From: Microbacterium sp. VKM Ac-2923
Lineage (GTDB): Bacteria > Actinomycetota > Actinomycetes > Actinomycetales > Microbacteriaceae
Assembly (NCBI RefSeq): GCF_022815605.1
Contig: NZ_JALGRP010000004.1
Coordinates: 248,001-312,000 of the forward strand
Reading direction: 5' to 3'
DNA length: 64,000 nt
In this document: one piece after another, positions 1 through 8,558 of the stretch
Position numbering within the stretch: position 1 is the first letter of the stretch
Layout of the letters: the number at the start of each line of letters is the position of its first letter
The notes under the pieces: model-generated
Told to the model about the DNA's origin: nothing
Databases searched by the model: none
What the model saw: only the letters and a program-made list of their open reading frames with translations
Program-made: the position numbers and the translations under genes

Positions 1-2
1 TC

Positions 3-791
3 GTGAAGATGTCGAACCCGCACCTCGGACCCCCCACCGCAGCCCGCCTCGAACCCCGACGGAACGAGCTGGTCTTCCGCTCTGCGACCTTGGCGGAGCG
101 CACCTTCCTCACCCCGTCCTACGTCCGCCTGCGACTCGAAGGGCCCGACCTGCGCGGCTTCGACTCACCCGGCGCCGACGACCACATCCGCGTGTTCTTC
201 CCCGCGGGGCCCGTCGACGACGTCCGGTCCGCGCCGAGTCGCGAGTACACCCCGGTGGACTGGGATGCCGGATCGGGTCGGCTCGACATCGACATCGCGC
301 TGCACGGCGCCGGTGTCGGCAGCCGCTGGGCGCAAGACGCACCGATCGGCGCTCCGGTGGGCGTGGGCGGCCCTCGCGGGTCGATGGTCCTGGTCGGGAG
401 GCCCGATGCGTGGCTGCTCGCGGGAGACGAAACGGCGGTCCCGGCCATCCGCCGGTTCACTTCGGCGATGGACGACGACGCCGTGGGGCGCATCGCCGTG
501 GAGGTGCCGGATGCCGCGCACGACCTCGCCGTGCACGCACCTCCCGGGGTCGAAATCGTGCACCTGCACCGGGGCACGCGGCCCGCGGGCGAGGAGCTCG
601 CCGACTGGCTCGACGCTCTCGACGTCGAGGAACGACCCGTCGGGTGCGTCTTCGGCTTCGTGGCTGCCGAGCAGTCGATCGTCCGGGCCGGGCGCGCGCT
701 CCTGCTCGATCGATGGACGGGTGACCCGGGCGCCACGGTCGTGAAGGGCTACTGGAAGCGCGGCACCGCCGAGTACCACGCGCCGCACTAG
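3..791 (+). CDS. Siderophore-interacting protein (ferric-siderophore reductase, FAD-binding)
   Basis: A cytoplasmic flavoprotein of the SIP/ViuB family, which reduces ferric siderophores and so releases iron. The N-terminal half (about residues 25-130) is the ferredoxin-reductase-like FAD domain with the REYTPV segment that binds flavin and a GGPRGS turn. The C-terminal half starts at LLAGDETAVPAIRR (about residue 138), the hallmark of the SIP NAD(P)H-binding domain. At about 260 residues the length is normal. A GTG at 3 and an ATG at 9 are both possible starts; because the window begins here, the upstream ribosome site and any siderophore-uptake neighbours cannot be seen. It converges on the acetyltransferase gene, whose stop overlaps its end by four bases. 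Confidence 0.88.
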   Translation: MKMSNPHLGPPTAARLEPRRNELVFRSATLAERTFLTPSYVRLRLEGPDLRGFDSPGADDHIRVFFPAGPVDDVRSAPSREYTPVDWDAGSGRLDIDIALHGAGVGSRWAQDAPIGAPVGVGGPRGSMVLVGRPDAWLLAGDETAVPAIRRFTSAMDDDAVGRIAVEVPDAAHDLAVHAPPGVEIVHLHRGTRPAGEELADWLDALDVEERPVGCVFGFVAAEQSIVRAGRALLLDRWTGDPGATVVKGYWKRGTAEYHAPH

Positions 792-1780
792 TCGCGCGCC
801 GTGGGCGCCCCTTGGTCGTCGACCGAGGCATACAGTTCGCACACGGTGTCGTAGTAGTCGCGCGTCTGCCCCGCCGGGCGCAGACCGACCCGCTCGGCGA
901 CGGCCCCCGACGCCGTGTTCTCGGGGTTCGTCACCGCGATGACCCCCCGGATGCCGTGCGCCCGGGCGAGGGCGAGCAGCGCGGCCGCCGCCTCGGTCGC
1001 GTACCCCGCCCCCCAGGCATCGGGGTGGAAGTGCCAGCCGATCTCGATTCCTTCCGGATGCCCGTCACCGGCGCGCGCCGACCACGGGATGCGCTTGAGC
1101 AGCACCGAGCCGAGGCGTGCCCCCTCGCTCGTCTCGACGGCACGCACGCCGAGCAGACCTTCGGCCAGTCCCGACCAGCAATCGAGCAGGGCATCGACCT
1201 CGGCGGCGTCCGCCATCACCCGCCCGTCGCCCAGGTATCGACGTACCTCGGGTCGGCGATACATATCAAAGAGGAACGCGCGGTCGGCGTCATCGCGGGT
1301 CCACTCCCGCAGCACGAGCCGCTCGGTCGCCAGACGCGTCCGCCGCATCGGCAGGTGCGGGATCCCGTCCTCGGCGAAGGGCGCGCCGGACACCAGGAAA
1401 CCGAAACGCCCGTACCAGCTCGCGAGGTGCGCCTGGGCGTCGAGCAGGATCGGGATGCCGGGGACCTCGGCATCCAGCACCTCGACCGCCGCGCGCATGA
1501 GATCGGCGGCGATGCCGCGGCCCCGCGCCCCGGAAGCCGTCGCGACGCGGCCGATCCGCGTGTTGTCGGCCTCGCGGAGGATGCGCAGGGTGGCCAGCAC
1601 CTCGTCGCCCTCGCTCGCCCACAGCAGCTCCGCGCCGGGCTCGATGTCACGACCGTCGATCTCGGGGTAGGCCGCCTGCTGCTCCACCACGAAGACGGTC
1701 ACCCGCAGCCACATCAGGCGGTAGAGGGTGAGGGGGTCGATGCCGGCGACGGGCGCCCGGTGCAGGGTGACGGCCATCAT
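788..1780 (-). CDS. Double-domain GNAT N-acetyltransferase (ElaA-like plus RimJ/RimL-like)
   Basis: Two acetyl-CoA-dependent GNAT acetyltransferase domains in one chain. Residues 1-150 resemble ElaA (LYRLMWLRVTVFVVEQ, then RIGRVATASGARGRGIAADLM, carrying the RGRG acetyl-CoA loop). Residues 155-330 resemble the RimJ/RimL class (RLVLREWTRDDADRAF, then GAGYATEAAAALLALA). I chose the ATG at 1780, where homology begins; an in-frame extension to 1825 has no family-like sequence. ElaA is usually a stand-alone protein, so the fusion suggests two linked acceptors or a regulatory half. The acceptor is unknown. Confidence 0.8.
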   Translation of the reverse strand: MMAVTLHRAPVAGIDPLTLYRLMWLRVTVFVVEQQAAYPEIDGRDIEPGAELLWASEGDEVLATLRILREADNTRIGRVATASGARGRGIAADLMRAAVEVLDAEVPGIPILLDAQAHLASWYGRFGFLVSGAPFAEDGIPHLPMRRTRLATERLVLREWTRDDADRAFLFDMYRRPEVRRYLGDGRVMADAAEVDALLDCWSGLAEGLLGVRAVETSEGARLGSVLLKRIPWSARAGDGHPEGIEIGWHFHPDAWGAGYATEAAAALLALARAHGIRGVIAVTNPENTASGAVAERVGLRPAGQTRDYYDTVCELYASVDDQGAPTARD

Positions 1781-1898
1781 CCGACCGTACCCGCCGGGTA
1801 CGACACGGCTCGCGCGCACGCGCACCCCGGATGGGCGGGCGCAGGCGGGCCCCGCGCACCGGTGGACCGATGTCGGAGGGGCACGCTAGCCTCCGGTC

Positions 1899-2189
1899 AT
1901 GTCTTTCCAGTCGTATCTCGACAACATCGAAACCAAGACCGGGCTGACCCCGCGTCAGTTCATCGCCCTGGCGGAGGAGCGCGGGTACGGCCCGGGCACG
2001 AAGGCGACTCCCATCCTGGAGTGGCTGAAAGACGACTACGACCTCGGTCGCGGTCACGGCATGGCGCTCGTGCACGTCATCACGAAGGGGCCGAAGATCA
2101 GCGACGCCCACGTCGGCAAGACGGGTGCGCACGGCGACAAAAGCGACACGCTCTGGCTCGACGGGGCGGCGAGCAACCCCGAGCGCTGA
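1899..2189 (+). CDS. DUF4287 domain protein
   Basis: A 96-residue soluble protein matching the DUF4287 family: the SFQSYLDNIETKTGLTP start and TPILEWLKDDYDLGRGHGMA core are typical. Proteins of this kind are small, cytoplasmic and of unknown biochemical function. The gene stands alone. A TAGCCT hexamer (1890-1895) lies only a few bases before the ATG, so the transcript is probably leaderless or nearly so, as for several other genes here. Confidence 0.75.
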   Translation: MSFQSYLDNIETKTGLTPRQFIALAEERGYGPGTKATPILEWLKDDYDLGRGHGMALVHVITKGPKISDAHVGKTGAHGDKSDTLWLDGAASNPER

Positions 2190-2324
2190 TCCGGCGCGGT
2201 CCGGCGGATGCCACCGCCCCGACCGGCGAGCGCCGGCCGGGGGCGCCGCGTTGCCCGAGGGCCCGACCTCGACGGCGCGCTGGGGCGCTACGGCGCGACG
2301 GCCGCCGAGGGCGTGAGCACCCGG

Positions 2325-2969
2325 TCAGTCAGACGGTCCCGGCGCGAAGCGCCGCGACGCCGCCACCTGCTCCGCCACGCGCCGCAGGGCGAGGATGAGC
2401 GGCTCCACCAGCGCGGTGCCGAGCACGACGTAGCGCACCGCGTCTTCGATCGAGGTGTCGGGCGTCGCCGCGAGCTCGGCCTCGGCGATGGCCGAGAGGT
2501 GGGAGAGGTAGGCGTCCATCACCCGCTCGGGCACGGCGAATCCGGCCCGGTCGAGCGCAGCCAGAGCCTGGGCGACCGCGGCGACCTGGTCGGGAAAGCA
2601 CTTCCCGGCGTCTCCGCCCATGCGCTCGAGGAGAGCCGTCGCCGCGGTGAGATCGATGTCGGCAGCGACCGCGGGGGTGACGGCGGCGTTGGCGGCGCCG
2701 AGGAGGTCGTACGGGTTTTCGGGGGGCTGCTCGAGGACGCCGATCACCTTGCGCACCCCCGCGATGCCGACTCCGGCGTCGACGAGCGCGCGGATCACCC
2801 CGAGACGCTGCGCATGCTCCGTCCCGTACGACGCTTGGGTCGGCGAGGTGCGCTCCCCCTCGGGGAGGAGTTTCTCGCGGAGGTAGTACTTGATGGTGGC
2901 GACGGGCACGCCGGTCCGCGTCGCCAGTTCCGAGATGCGCACGGTTTCCCCCCTTGACTCGATAGCCAT
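2325..2969 (-). CDS. MerR-family transcriptional regulator
   Basis: A 214-residue regulator. The N-terminal winged helix (about residues 10-75) has the MerR pattern: VRISELATRTGVPVATIKYYLR, then LLPEGERTSPTQASYGTEHAQRL. The remaining 140 residues are alanine-rich helices like the effector domains of TipA/HiNmlR-type members, with no cysteine metal-binding loop, so metal sensing is unlikely. I chose the ATG at 2969, which lies inside the 38-bp palindrome at 2961-2998; an upstream codon at 2981 would also fall in it. The gene is divergent from the DUF4188 gene, so the protein probably controls both and represses itself. Inducer unknown. Confidence 0.85.
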   Translation of the reverse strand: MAIESRGETVRISELATRTGVPVATIKYYLREKLLPEGERTSPTQASYGTEHAQRLGVIRALVDAGVGIAGVRKVIGVLEQPPENPYDLLGAANAAVTPAVAADIDLTAATALLERMGGDAGKCFPDQVAAVAQALAALDRAGFAVPERVMDAYLSHLSAIAEAELAATPDTSIEDAVRYVVLGTALVEPLILALRRVAEQVAASRRFAPGPSD

Positions 2970-2998
2970 ACTATCCAACACTGGATAGTAAGGCTATC
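2961..2998. promoter_or_regulatory. 38-bp palindromic operator between merR and the DUF4188 gene
   Basis: Inner arms ACTATCCA (2970-2977) and TGGATAGT (2982-2989) are perfect complements around ACAC; outer arms GATAGCC (2961-2967) and GGCTATC (2992-2998) are also perfect, with one mismatched pair between them. The outer left arm contains the ATG of the MerR gene. A TTGACT hexamer sits at 2954-2959. Seen: the symmetry. Inferred: MerR dimers bind here. Confidence 0.72.
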
Positions 2999-3013
2999 TA
3001 AGGAGGACATGCC

Positions 3014-3514
3014 ATGGCATCCATCGATCCGGGTCGGATGACCCATCGCTACGACGGCGAACTCGTCGTCTTCCACATCGGGATGACCGTGAACAAGTGG
3101 TGGAGGCCCGACCAGTGGATGCCGCTGATGGGCGACATGCCGCGCATGCTGCGGGAGCTGAGCGTCGACCCCGATTCGGGACTGCTCGGGTTCTCGATGC
3201 TGCTCGGAGCCCGGGGGCCCTACCTCGTGCAGTACTGGTCGTCGCTCGACAAGCTCTACGCCTACGCCTCCGCCCCGACTCAGGAGCACCGGCCGGCGTG
3301 GACGCGGTTCAACAAGCGCGCGAGGAAGACGCCCGGCGCGGTCGGGATCTGGCACGAGACGCACGTCGTCGAGCGGGCCGAGACCATTTACGTGGCCACC
3401 CCGCCGATGGGTCTGCCGAAGGCGACCGAGACCGTGCCCGTCAGCTCACGACACGACAGGGCGCGGGCGCGGGTGGCCGACGGGCGGACGAGCGGCGGCG
3501 CCGATCAGGCGTGA
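3014..3514 (+). CDS. DUF4188 family protein (monooxygenase-like)
   Basis: A 166-residue protein of the DUF4188 family, often annotated as monooxygenase-like. Recognisable segments are VVFHIGMTVNKWWRPDQWMP, GDMPRMLRELSVDPDSGLLG and the YLVQYWSSLDKLYAYA strand. The predicted fold is a ferredoxin-like alpha-beta dimer like antibiotic-biosynthesis monooxygenases; I see no cofactor motif. A clear ribosome site AAGGAGG (3000-3006) precedes the ATG. The gene is divergent from merR across a shared palindrome, so its expression is probably effector-controlled. Family members often sit beside MerR or TetR regulators. Substrate unknown. Confidence 0.75.
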   Translation: MASIDPGRMTHRYDGELVVFHIGMTVNKWWRPDQWMPLMGDMPRMLRELSVDPDSGLLGFSMLLGARGPYLVQYWSSLDKLYAYASAPTQEHRPAWTRFNKRARKTPGAVGIWHETHVVERAETIYVATPPMGLPKATETVPVSSRHDRARARVADGRTSGGADQA

Positions 3515-3530
3515 GGGCCAGACTGGTGGC

Positions 3531-4391
3531 ATGGCCTCGATCCTCACCACCGCCTCCGAGCTGAACGCCGCCCTCGCTACCGGAGTCTTCTCCGACGGCG
3601 GGCCGGTGCGGGTGCTCGACGTCCGCTGGCGGCTCGACCGCCCCGACGGCCGGCCCGACTACCTCGCGGGACACATCCCCGGCGCGCAGTACGTCGACCT
3701 CGACCATGACCTCGCCCGGCACGGCGACCCTACCGATGGGCGGCATCCGGTCCCGTCAGCGCAGACCCTGCAGGACACCGCGCGTCGATGGGGCATCGAC
3801 GACGGTGACACGGTGGTCGTCTACGACGACCTGAAGAACATGTCGAGCGCGCGGGCGTGGTGGCTGCTTCGTCACGCCGGCATCGCCGACGTGCGCCTGC
3901 TCGACGGATCGCTGCGGGCCTGGATCGACGCTGGGTACGACGTGGAGACCGGCGACGCCGAGACCCCCGCGCCCGGGACCGCCTCCCTCTCCTACGGCGC
4001 GCTGCCGGTGCTCGAGCTCGAGGAGGTCGCCTCGTTCGCCGACGGCTCGCTGCTGCTCGATGCGCGCGCCGGTGAGCGCTACCGCGGCGAGGTCGAACCG
4101 ATCGACCCACGCGCCGGGCACGTGCCGGGCGCCGTGAGCGCGCCGACCACCGAGAATGTCGGCGACGACGGACGGTTCCGCTCGCCCGAGGACCTGCGGT
4201 CGCGGTTTCGGATGCTGGGGGCCGCGGAGGGCATGTCGGTCGGCGTCTACTGCGGCTCGGGTGTGACGGCGGCGCACCAAGCGGTCGCGCTGACGCTCGC
4301 CGGCTTCGAACCGCGCGTGTACCCGGGGTCGTGGAGCCAGTGGTCGAACCATCCCGATCTGCCCGTGGCGACGGGCCCCGACCCGCGCTGA
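3531..4391 (+). CDS. sseA: Thiosulfate/3-mercaptopyruvate sulfurtransferase
   Basis: A 286-residue tandem rhodanese. Residues 15-130 form the inactive N-terminal domain (VLDVRWRLDRPDGRPDYLAGHIPGA is split by a normal loop). Residues 160-280 are the catalytic domain, with active-site CGSGVTA near residue 243; this loop is typical of mercaptopyruvate sulfurtransferases. The enzyme transfers sulfane sulfur from 3-mercaptopyruvate or thiosulfate to thiol or cyanide acceptors in the cytoplasm. It lies 16 bases after the DUF4188 gene and could be co-transcribed. The ATG at 3531 has only a weak ribosome site. Choice between the two donors cannot be settled from sequence. Confidence 0.9.
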   Translation: MASILTTASELNAALATGVFSDGGPVRVLDVRWRLDRPDGRPDYLAGHIPGAQYVDLDHDLARHGDPTDGRHPVPSAQTLQDTARRWGIDDGDTVVVYDDLKNMSSARAWWLLRHAGIADVRLLDGSLRAWIDAGYDVETGDAETPAPGTASLSYGALPVLELEEVASFADGSLLLDARAGERYRGEVEPIDPRAGHVPGAVSAPTTENVGDDGRFRSPEDLRSRFRMLGAAEGMSVGVYCGSGVTAAHQAVALTLAGFEPRVYPGSWSQWSNHPDLPVATGPDPR

Positions 4392-4395
4392 CGTG

Positions 4396-4413
4396 CGGGG
4401 CTGAGCCGCCCCG
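4396..4413. terminator. Short GC hairpin between convergent sseA and amine oxidase genes
   Basis: CGGGGC (4396-4401) pairs with GCCCCG (4408-4413) around TGAGCC. It lies in the 47-bp gap between two converging stop codons and could end transcription from either side. There is no clear T-run, so this is a weak call. Confidence 0.4.
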
Positions 4414-4438
4414 CCGAGCTGTCCCGCAGGGCGGACGC

Positions 4439-5761
4439 TCAGGCCCAGAGGTCGCTGACGGGGATGCCGCGTCCCAGCACGTTCTGCGCGGCGCGGTGCC
4501 CCGACAGCATCGCGCCGGGCACCGTGGCGGGGTCGTCGCCCCAAGTCGCCTCGCCGGCCAGGTGCAGCACGCCTCCCACGGGGTCGGAGAGGTCGTCGTG
4601 ATCGGCGCCGACCGATCCGGGGAGCATGTAGGCGTAGGACCCCCGCGAGAACGGATCGTCCTGCCACCGCGTCACGATCGCGCTGGTCGGTTCGGGCACG
4701 GAGTCGCCGAAGAGCCGGCGAAGCTGCGCGAGGGTGGAAGCCACGATCTCCGCGTCGCTCCACGTGCGCGTGGCCACGGCCGCGGGGCCGGCGGCGAAGG
4801 TCAGCAGCGCGGGCTCATCGTGCAGGCGCCCCAGGTCGTACCAGGAGTGCCACCACTCCCCCTCGTCGCCGAGCTGACGGATGCCGTACACGTCGGCATC
4901 CCAGAAGCGCTCGGCGAATCGCAGCACGACCTTCTCGAAGGCGTTCATCCGCAGGAGGCCGAGTGCGCGGCGATGCCGTTTCGGCAGCGCCGGCTCGATG
5001 ACGAGACCGCCGGAGTGAAGGACGCCGACGGGCACGGTCACGACGGCCTCCGCCGCGGTGAACCTGCCACCGTCGCTGTCGACCGTCACCCCCTCCGGCG
5101 ACCAGCGCACCGCCGACACGACGTGTCCGAGCCGGACATCGAGCCCCTCGGAGAGGTGCCGGGCGAGCTCGTCGTAGCCCCGGGGAAAGACCACCTCGTC
5201 GCCGTTCACGGTGTCGTCGTCGAGGCCGTGGGCGCCGAGTCCGCTCATGCCGACGCCGTACTGCTCCTGGGCGCGGCGGTCGTTGTATTCGCGCACGCGC
5301 TCTTTCCGCTCGGCATCCCACTCCTGCACCAGAAGGGCGTCCTCCACGACGTCGGCGTAGGTCGCCTCCGCCGGGGCGTCGGCGATGAGTGCGACCAACG
5401 CGGTGTTGAGCGCACGCACGTCGTCGGCGTACTGCCGCACGGCATCGGCGTCGAGTTGCCGCCCATCGGCGTCGAAGTACGTCAACGGACGACTGTCGGG
5501 CTGATACCCACCGACCGTGAACTCCACCATCGGCATCCCGAACGCCCGCGCCGCCGCGGCGACCGGACTGTCGGTGATTCCGTGGATCCACGACGCTCCC
5601 CGGTCGGTGATCCGACCGTCCGCGCGATCGGTGAACACCCGGCCCCCGACACGATCTCGCGCCTCGAGCACGATGACCCGGCGCCCGGCCCGAGCGAGGA
5701 GGCGAGCGGCGGCGAGGCCGGCGACCCCGGCGCCCACGACGATGGTGTCAGCCGTCTGCAT
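4439..5761 (-). CDS. Flavin-dependent amine oxidase (monoamine/polyamine oxidase family)
   Basis: A 440-residue flavoprotein. The N-terminal dinucleotide fold (VVGAGVAGLAAARLLARAG, followed by VLEARDRVGGR) binds FAD. The C-terminal LAGEATWGDDPATVPGA segment is the second FAD-contact motif of the MAO/polyamine-oxidase group. Such enzymes oxidise amines to aldehydes with release of peroxide and ammonia or an amine. The ATG at 5761 follows GGAGGA at good spacing; an in-frame extension to 5815 lacks homology. There is no signal peptide, so it is cytoplasmic. The substrate could be a polyamine, a monoamine or an amino acid. Confidence 0.87.
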   Translation of the reverse strand: MQTADTIVVGAGVAGLAAARLLARAGRRVIVLEARDRVGGRVFTDRADGRITDRGASWIHGITDSPVAAAARAFGMPMVEFTVGGYQPDSRPLTYFDADGRQLDADAVRQYADDVRALNTALVALIADAPAEATYADVVEDALLVQEWDAERKERVREYNDRRAQEQYGVGMSGLGAHGLDDDTVNGDEVVFPRGYDELARHLSEGLDVRLGHVVSAVRWSPEGVTVDSDGGRFTAAEAVVTVPVGVLHSGGLVIEPALPKRHRRALGLLRMNAFEKVVLRFAERFWDADVYGIRQLGDEGEWWHSWYDLGRLHDEPALLTFAAGPAAVATRTWSDAEIVASTLAQLRRLFGDSVPEPTSAIVTRWQDDPFSRGSYAYMLPGSVGADHDDLSDPVGGVLHLAGEATWGDDPATVPGAMLSGHRAAQNVLGRGIPVSDLWA

Positions 5762-5876
5762 GTGTCCTCCGCGGGTTGGTGGTTCTCGCGACGGTACTGC
5801 GGCGGCGACGGGCATGGCATCCGCCGCTACGGAGTGTGCCTACCGCCCGGGTGGACGACCCGTACAGCGCGGGAGG

Positions 5877-6704
5877 TCAGAAGCGCTCCTTGTCGGCGAG
5901 GAATCCCTCGATCGTGGTCAGCACGCCGTGCTCCGTGTGGGAGGGGGCACGGTGGCGCGCCCGGGCGATCACCTCGGGATGAGCCTCGGCCATCGCATAC
6001 GACCAGTCCGCGGCATCCAGCATCTCGAGGTCGTTGAGGTAGTCGCCGAACGCGGCGGTCTGCGCGGGGGTGACGCCGAGCGCGGCCTGCAGCCCGCGGA
6101 GCGCGACGCCCTTGTCGACGCCGGGGTTCAGGATGTCGACCCAGTGCCGACCCGACACGACCACGCGGTGCGAGCGGGCGATCTCGTCGAGGGCGCGCCC
6201 CACGCTGTCTTCGGCGACCGCGAAGTCGTAGATGGCGATCTTGAGCACGTCGTCATCGATCGCGAGCACGTCATCGACGACCTCCAGCGCGGCGTAATAG
6301 ATCGAGGCCTCGCTCCGGAAGGCGTCGTCGGTGCGCTCGATGTAAGCGGAACGCTTCCCGCACACGACCACCCCGAGGTCGTAACCCTCGTCCGCCAGTG
6401 ATCGGAGGTGACGCACCGCCCGGTCGACGACGTCCGGATCGAGGGCATCGGATGCCACCTCGACACCCGCCCGCACGACGTAGGCCCCGTTCTCGGCGAT
6501 GAAGGTCATGGCATCCGCCGCCTCGCCGAAGCTGGCACGCAGGGTCGCCAACTGCCGCCCGGACGCCGGCACGAACATCACCCCGCGATCGGCCAGCCGC
6601 GGCAGCAGCTCCCACAGCGGTTCGGGGACGTTCCCGTCGCCGTCGAGGAGCGTGCCGTCCATGTCGACGGCGATCAGGCGGATGTCGGAGGTCACGGCAT
6701 CCAT
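5877..6704 (-). CDS. HAD-superfamily Cof-type phosphatase
   Basis: A 275-residue Cof/IIB haloacid-dehalogenase phosphatase. Motif I is DMDGTLL near residue 13, with nucleophile and acid/base aspartates. The motif III lysine is probably in GVDKGVALRGL, and motif IV is GDYLNDLEML. A large cap sits between motifs I and III. Members dephosphorylate sugar phosphates, FMN or pyridoxal phosphate. I chose the ATG at 6704 because sequence upstream in frame (to 6896) is not family-like. Its GGGAGG is nearly abutting, so a nearby GTG is a possible alternative. No operon partner gives away the substrate. Confidence 0.83.
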   Translation of the reverse strand: MDAVTSDIRLIAVDMDGTLLDGDGNVPEPLWELLPRLADRGVMFVPASGRQLATLRASFGEAADAMTFIAENGAYVVRAGVEVASDALDPDVVDRAVRHLRSLADEGYDLGVVVCGKRSAYIERTDDAFRSEASIYYAALEVVDDVLAIDDDVLKIAIYDFAVAEDSVGRALDEIARSHRVVVSGRHWVDILNPGVDKGVALRGLQAALGVTPAQTAAFGDYLNDLEMLDAADWSYAMAEAHPEVIARARHRAPSHTEHGVLTTIEGFLADKERF

Positions 6705-6898
6705 CCTCCCAGGGTGGAGGCAGACCCCGGCTCCCTCGCCCGGGCCGGCGCGGGCGCCGCGGCGACTCACTCCGCGGCCTGTCCGCGTCGAACGTGCACG
6801 CCGCAGCGATGGGCGATTCCGACCTTGGACGTGTCGGCGGCCATCGTGCCAGTCTGATGCTCCAGGTCGGCGGTCGGCAGCAAGGCGAGGAGACATCG

Positions 6899-7612
6899 AT
6901 GCGGAACACGGGACGGGAACCGGTCGTGGTGGGCGATCGGGTCTCGGCAGCGGGGATCCTCGTCGAAGACGGCACCGCGCACCGGCTCCTCCTCCGCGGG
7001 GAGGGCCTCTACCACGAGTTGGTCGGCGAGACGGACTTCTTCGCCCTCCCCGTCTCGGACCTCACCGGCGCACAGCCAAGTGGGATGGTCACCGTCCATG
7101 GCGTGTGGACGGGCGAGGCCATCGTCGACGCGGTCGCATCGGAGGGCGGCCGCGGCGTACGGTCCTTCCCCAGGCTCGAGGGAACGAGCTTCCCCGACGT
7201 GGACGGCGTTTCGGACCGCTCGGAGATCCTGCGCCCCGAGGTGCACGAGGCCTGCGACGCGATCCGGGGCGATGCCCTGGTGGCCCTCCTCGCCGCGCGA
7301 GGGCCGCGAGGGTGGTTCGGGCTCGCGTCCGCGGTGGACGTCGATGCGGTGCGGGAGGTTCTGGCCCCTCTGCTGGGAAGCCACCTCCACGTCGTTGCCA
7401 GTGCGTGGACCCGCGAAGAGGTCGAGCAGGCGGAGAACGCGGCTATCGCGACCGAGCCCGAACCGTACACGTTCGGTATGGGCTGGGACATCGACGGTCG
7501 CTTCCGCGCGCTCGTGCTGGTGCATCACGTCTCTCCAGCGCTGGCGTCCGTGGTGGCGCGGTTCCCGGACGAGATCCTCCACGTCGAGGCCTGGCTCAGA
7601 CGCTCGGAGTGA
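6899..7612 (+). CDS. Hypothetical protein, 237 residues
   Basis: I do not recognise this family. It is acidic, with no signal peptide or membrane segment, and probably has two alpha-beta halves: residues 1-90 (GDRVSAAGILVEDG... FALPVSDLTG) and 120-237 (GDALVALLAARGPRGWFGL... YTFGMGWDIDG). GC-rich codon usage and strong third-position bias support it as a real gene. The ATG at 6899 follows a purine-rich GGCGAGGAG. It is divergent from the HAD gene and followed by the first small-RNA-like element. Confidence 0.6.
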   Translation: MRNTGREPVVVGDRVSAAGILVEDGTAHRLLLRGEGLYHELVGETDFFALPVSDLTGAQPSGMVTVHGVWTGEAIVDAVASEGGRGVRSFPRLEGTSFPDVDGVSDRSEILRPEVHEACDAIRGDALVALLAARGPRGWFGLASAVDVDAVREVLAPLLGSHLHVVASAWTREEVEQAENAAIATEPEPYTFGMGWDIDGRFRALVLVHHVSPALASVVARFPDEILHVEAWLRRSE

Positions 7613-7690
7613 GGCACGCACGGCGCCGGAACCGATCTCTGTCGTCATCGGCGACCCCGTGCGACCTCGCCGGCGGGGAATCTCGAGTAA

Positions 7691-7740
7691 CGAAAAGATC
7701 ACGGAAACCTCTTCCGCTCCGTTATCTCACCGTTATAGAG
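7691..7740 (+). promoter_or_regulatory. Promoter of small-RNA candidate 1
   Basis: An A-rich element CGAAAAGATCACGG (7691-7704), a CCTCTTCC block (7708-7715) and a TATAGA -10 box (7734-7739) occur at exactly the spacing seen before the second copy at 8559-8607: 43 bases from first element to -10, and 19 from the last C of the middle block to the -10. Conservation of three separated blocks with diverged sequence between them suggests a real, strong promoter. Confidence 0.6.
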
Positions 7741-7745
7741 TGATC

Positions 7746-7840
7746 GCACGGTAGTTGTTTTGCTGTGGCACCTACCGACATGTGATTGCAGGACACTCTG
7801 GTGCAGGATTGGGCCGGTCGGGACTCCCGGCCGGCCCATC
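7746..7840 (+). ncRNA. Candidate small RNA, copy 1
   Basis: An intergenic element of about 95 nt that is nearly identical to one at 8614-8715. A six-base stem CGGTAG/CTACCG encloses a loop containing TTGTTTTGCTGTGG; a conserved stretch ATGTGATTGCAGGACACTCT follows, then a strong terminator stem at 7811-7837. No reading frame of useful length fits (its only ATG is followed at once by TGA). The start is inferred from the TATAGA box. I could not match it to 6S, 6C, Ms1 or any other named actinobacterial RNA. Function unknown. Confidence 0.6.
7811..7837 (+). terminator. Terminator of small-RNA candidate 1
   Basis: Arms 7811-7823 (GGGCCGGTCGGGA) and 7825-7837 (TCCCGGCCGGCCC) pair over 13 positions with one G-T pair; in practice the innermost pairs open to form the loop. 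Only a short T-containing tail follows, as is common in actinobacteria. Confidence 0.72.
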
Positions 7841-7881
7841 TTCGTCTGGCGCCGCACGGATGAGGTCGTGAGGATGGACGG

Positions 7882-8499
7882 ATGAAGGACGCGGAACTCA
7901 CCGAACCCGACGGACGCATCGTGCTGGTGCGACACGGCGAGACGGAGTGGAGCCGCGGCGGGCGACACACCGGTCTCACCGACATCCCGCTCACCGAGAC
8001 GGGCGCCTACAAGGCCGAGCTCGCCGGCACACTCCTGGCGACGCGGCACTACGACCTCGTGCTCACGAGCCCGCTACGCCGAGCCGTGGAGACGGCCGCC
8101 CGCGCGGGCTATCCGGACGCGCGAACCGAGCCCCGCCTCGTCGAGTGGGACTACGGCGCGTACGAGGGTCTCACGACCCCCGAGATCGTGGCGCGCCTGG
8201 GCCACCCGTGGACGATCTGGGACGGCACGCCGCCGGGCGACACTCCGGGCGAAAGCGTCGCGCAGGTCACCGTCCGCGCAGAGTCGCTGCTCGCGGAACT
8301 CCGCCCGCGCGTGCGCGCCGGCCAGCAGGTGCTGGTGTTCTCGCACGGACACTTCCTCCGCGCCCTCGCCGGCTCGTGGCTCGGCCTCACCGCCGCCGGT
8401 GGGCGGTACTTCGTGCTCGGCACCTCGGCGGTGAGCGAACTCGGGTTCGAGCACGGCTCCGAGGTCATCACGCAGTGGAATCACGTGCGCGGTCGGTGA
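7882..8499 (+). CDS. Histidine phosphatase family protein (phosphoglycerate-mutase-like)
   Basis: A 205-residue cytoplasmic branch-1 histidine phosphatase. The phosphorylated histidine lies in VLVRHGETEWS (about residues 15-25); the second conserved histidine is in FSHGHFLRALAG near residue 155; a glutamate in LVEWDYGAYEGL is the likely proton donor. Members act on phosphoglycerate, sugar phosphates, alpha-ribazole phosphate or acid phosphatase substrates; this one cannot be narrowed. It is framed by the two small-RNA-like elements, one ending about 40 bases before its ATG and one beginning about 60 bases after its stop. That arrangement suggests duplication of a flanking segment. Confidence 0.85.
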   Translation: MKDAELTEPDGRIVLVRHGETEWSRGGRHTGLTDIPLTETGAYKAELAGTLLATRHYDLVLTSPLRRAVETAARAGYPDARTEPRLVEWDYGAYEGLTTPEIVARLGHPWTIWDGTPPGDTPGESVAQVTVRAESLLAELRPRVRAGQQVLVFSHGHFLRALAGSWLGLTAAGGRYFVLGTSAVSELGFEHGSEVITQWNHVRGR

Positions 8500-8558
8500 C
8501 CGTCAGGCGGAGGAGACGTGAGGACGGAACCCGCAGGATGCTCCGCCGAAATCGGTCA

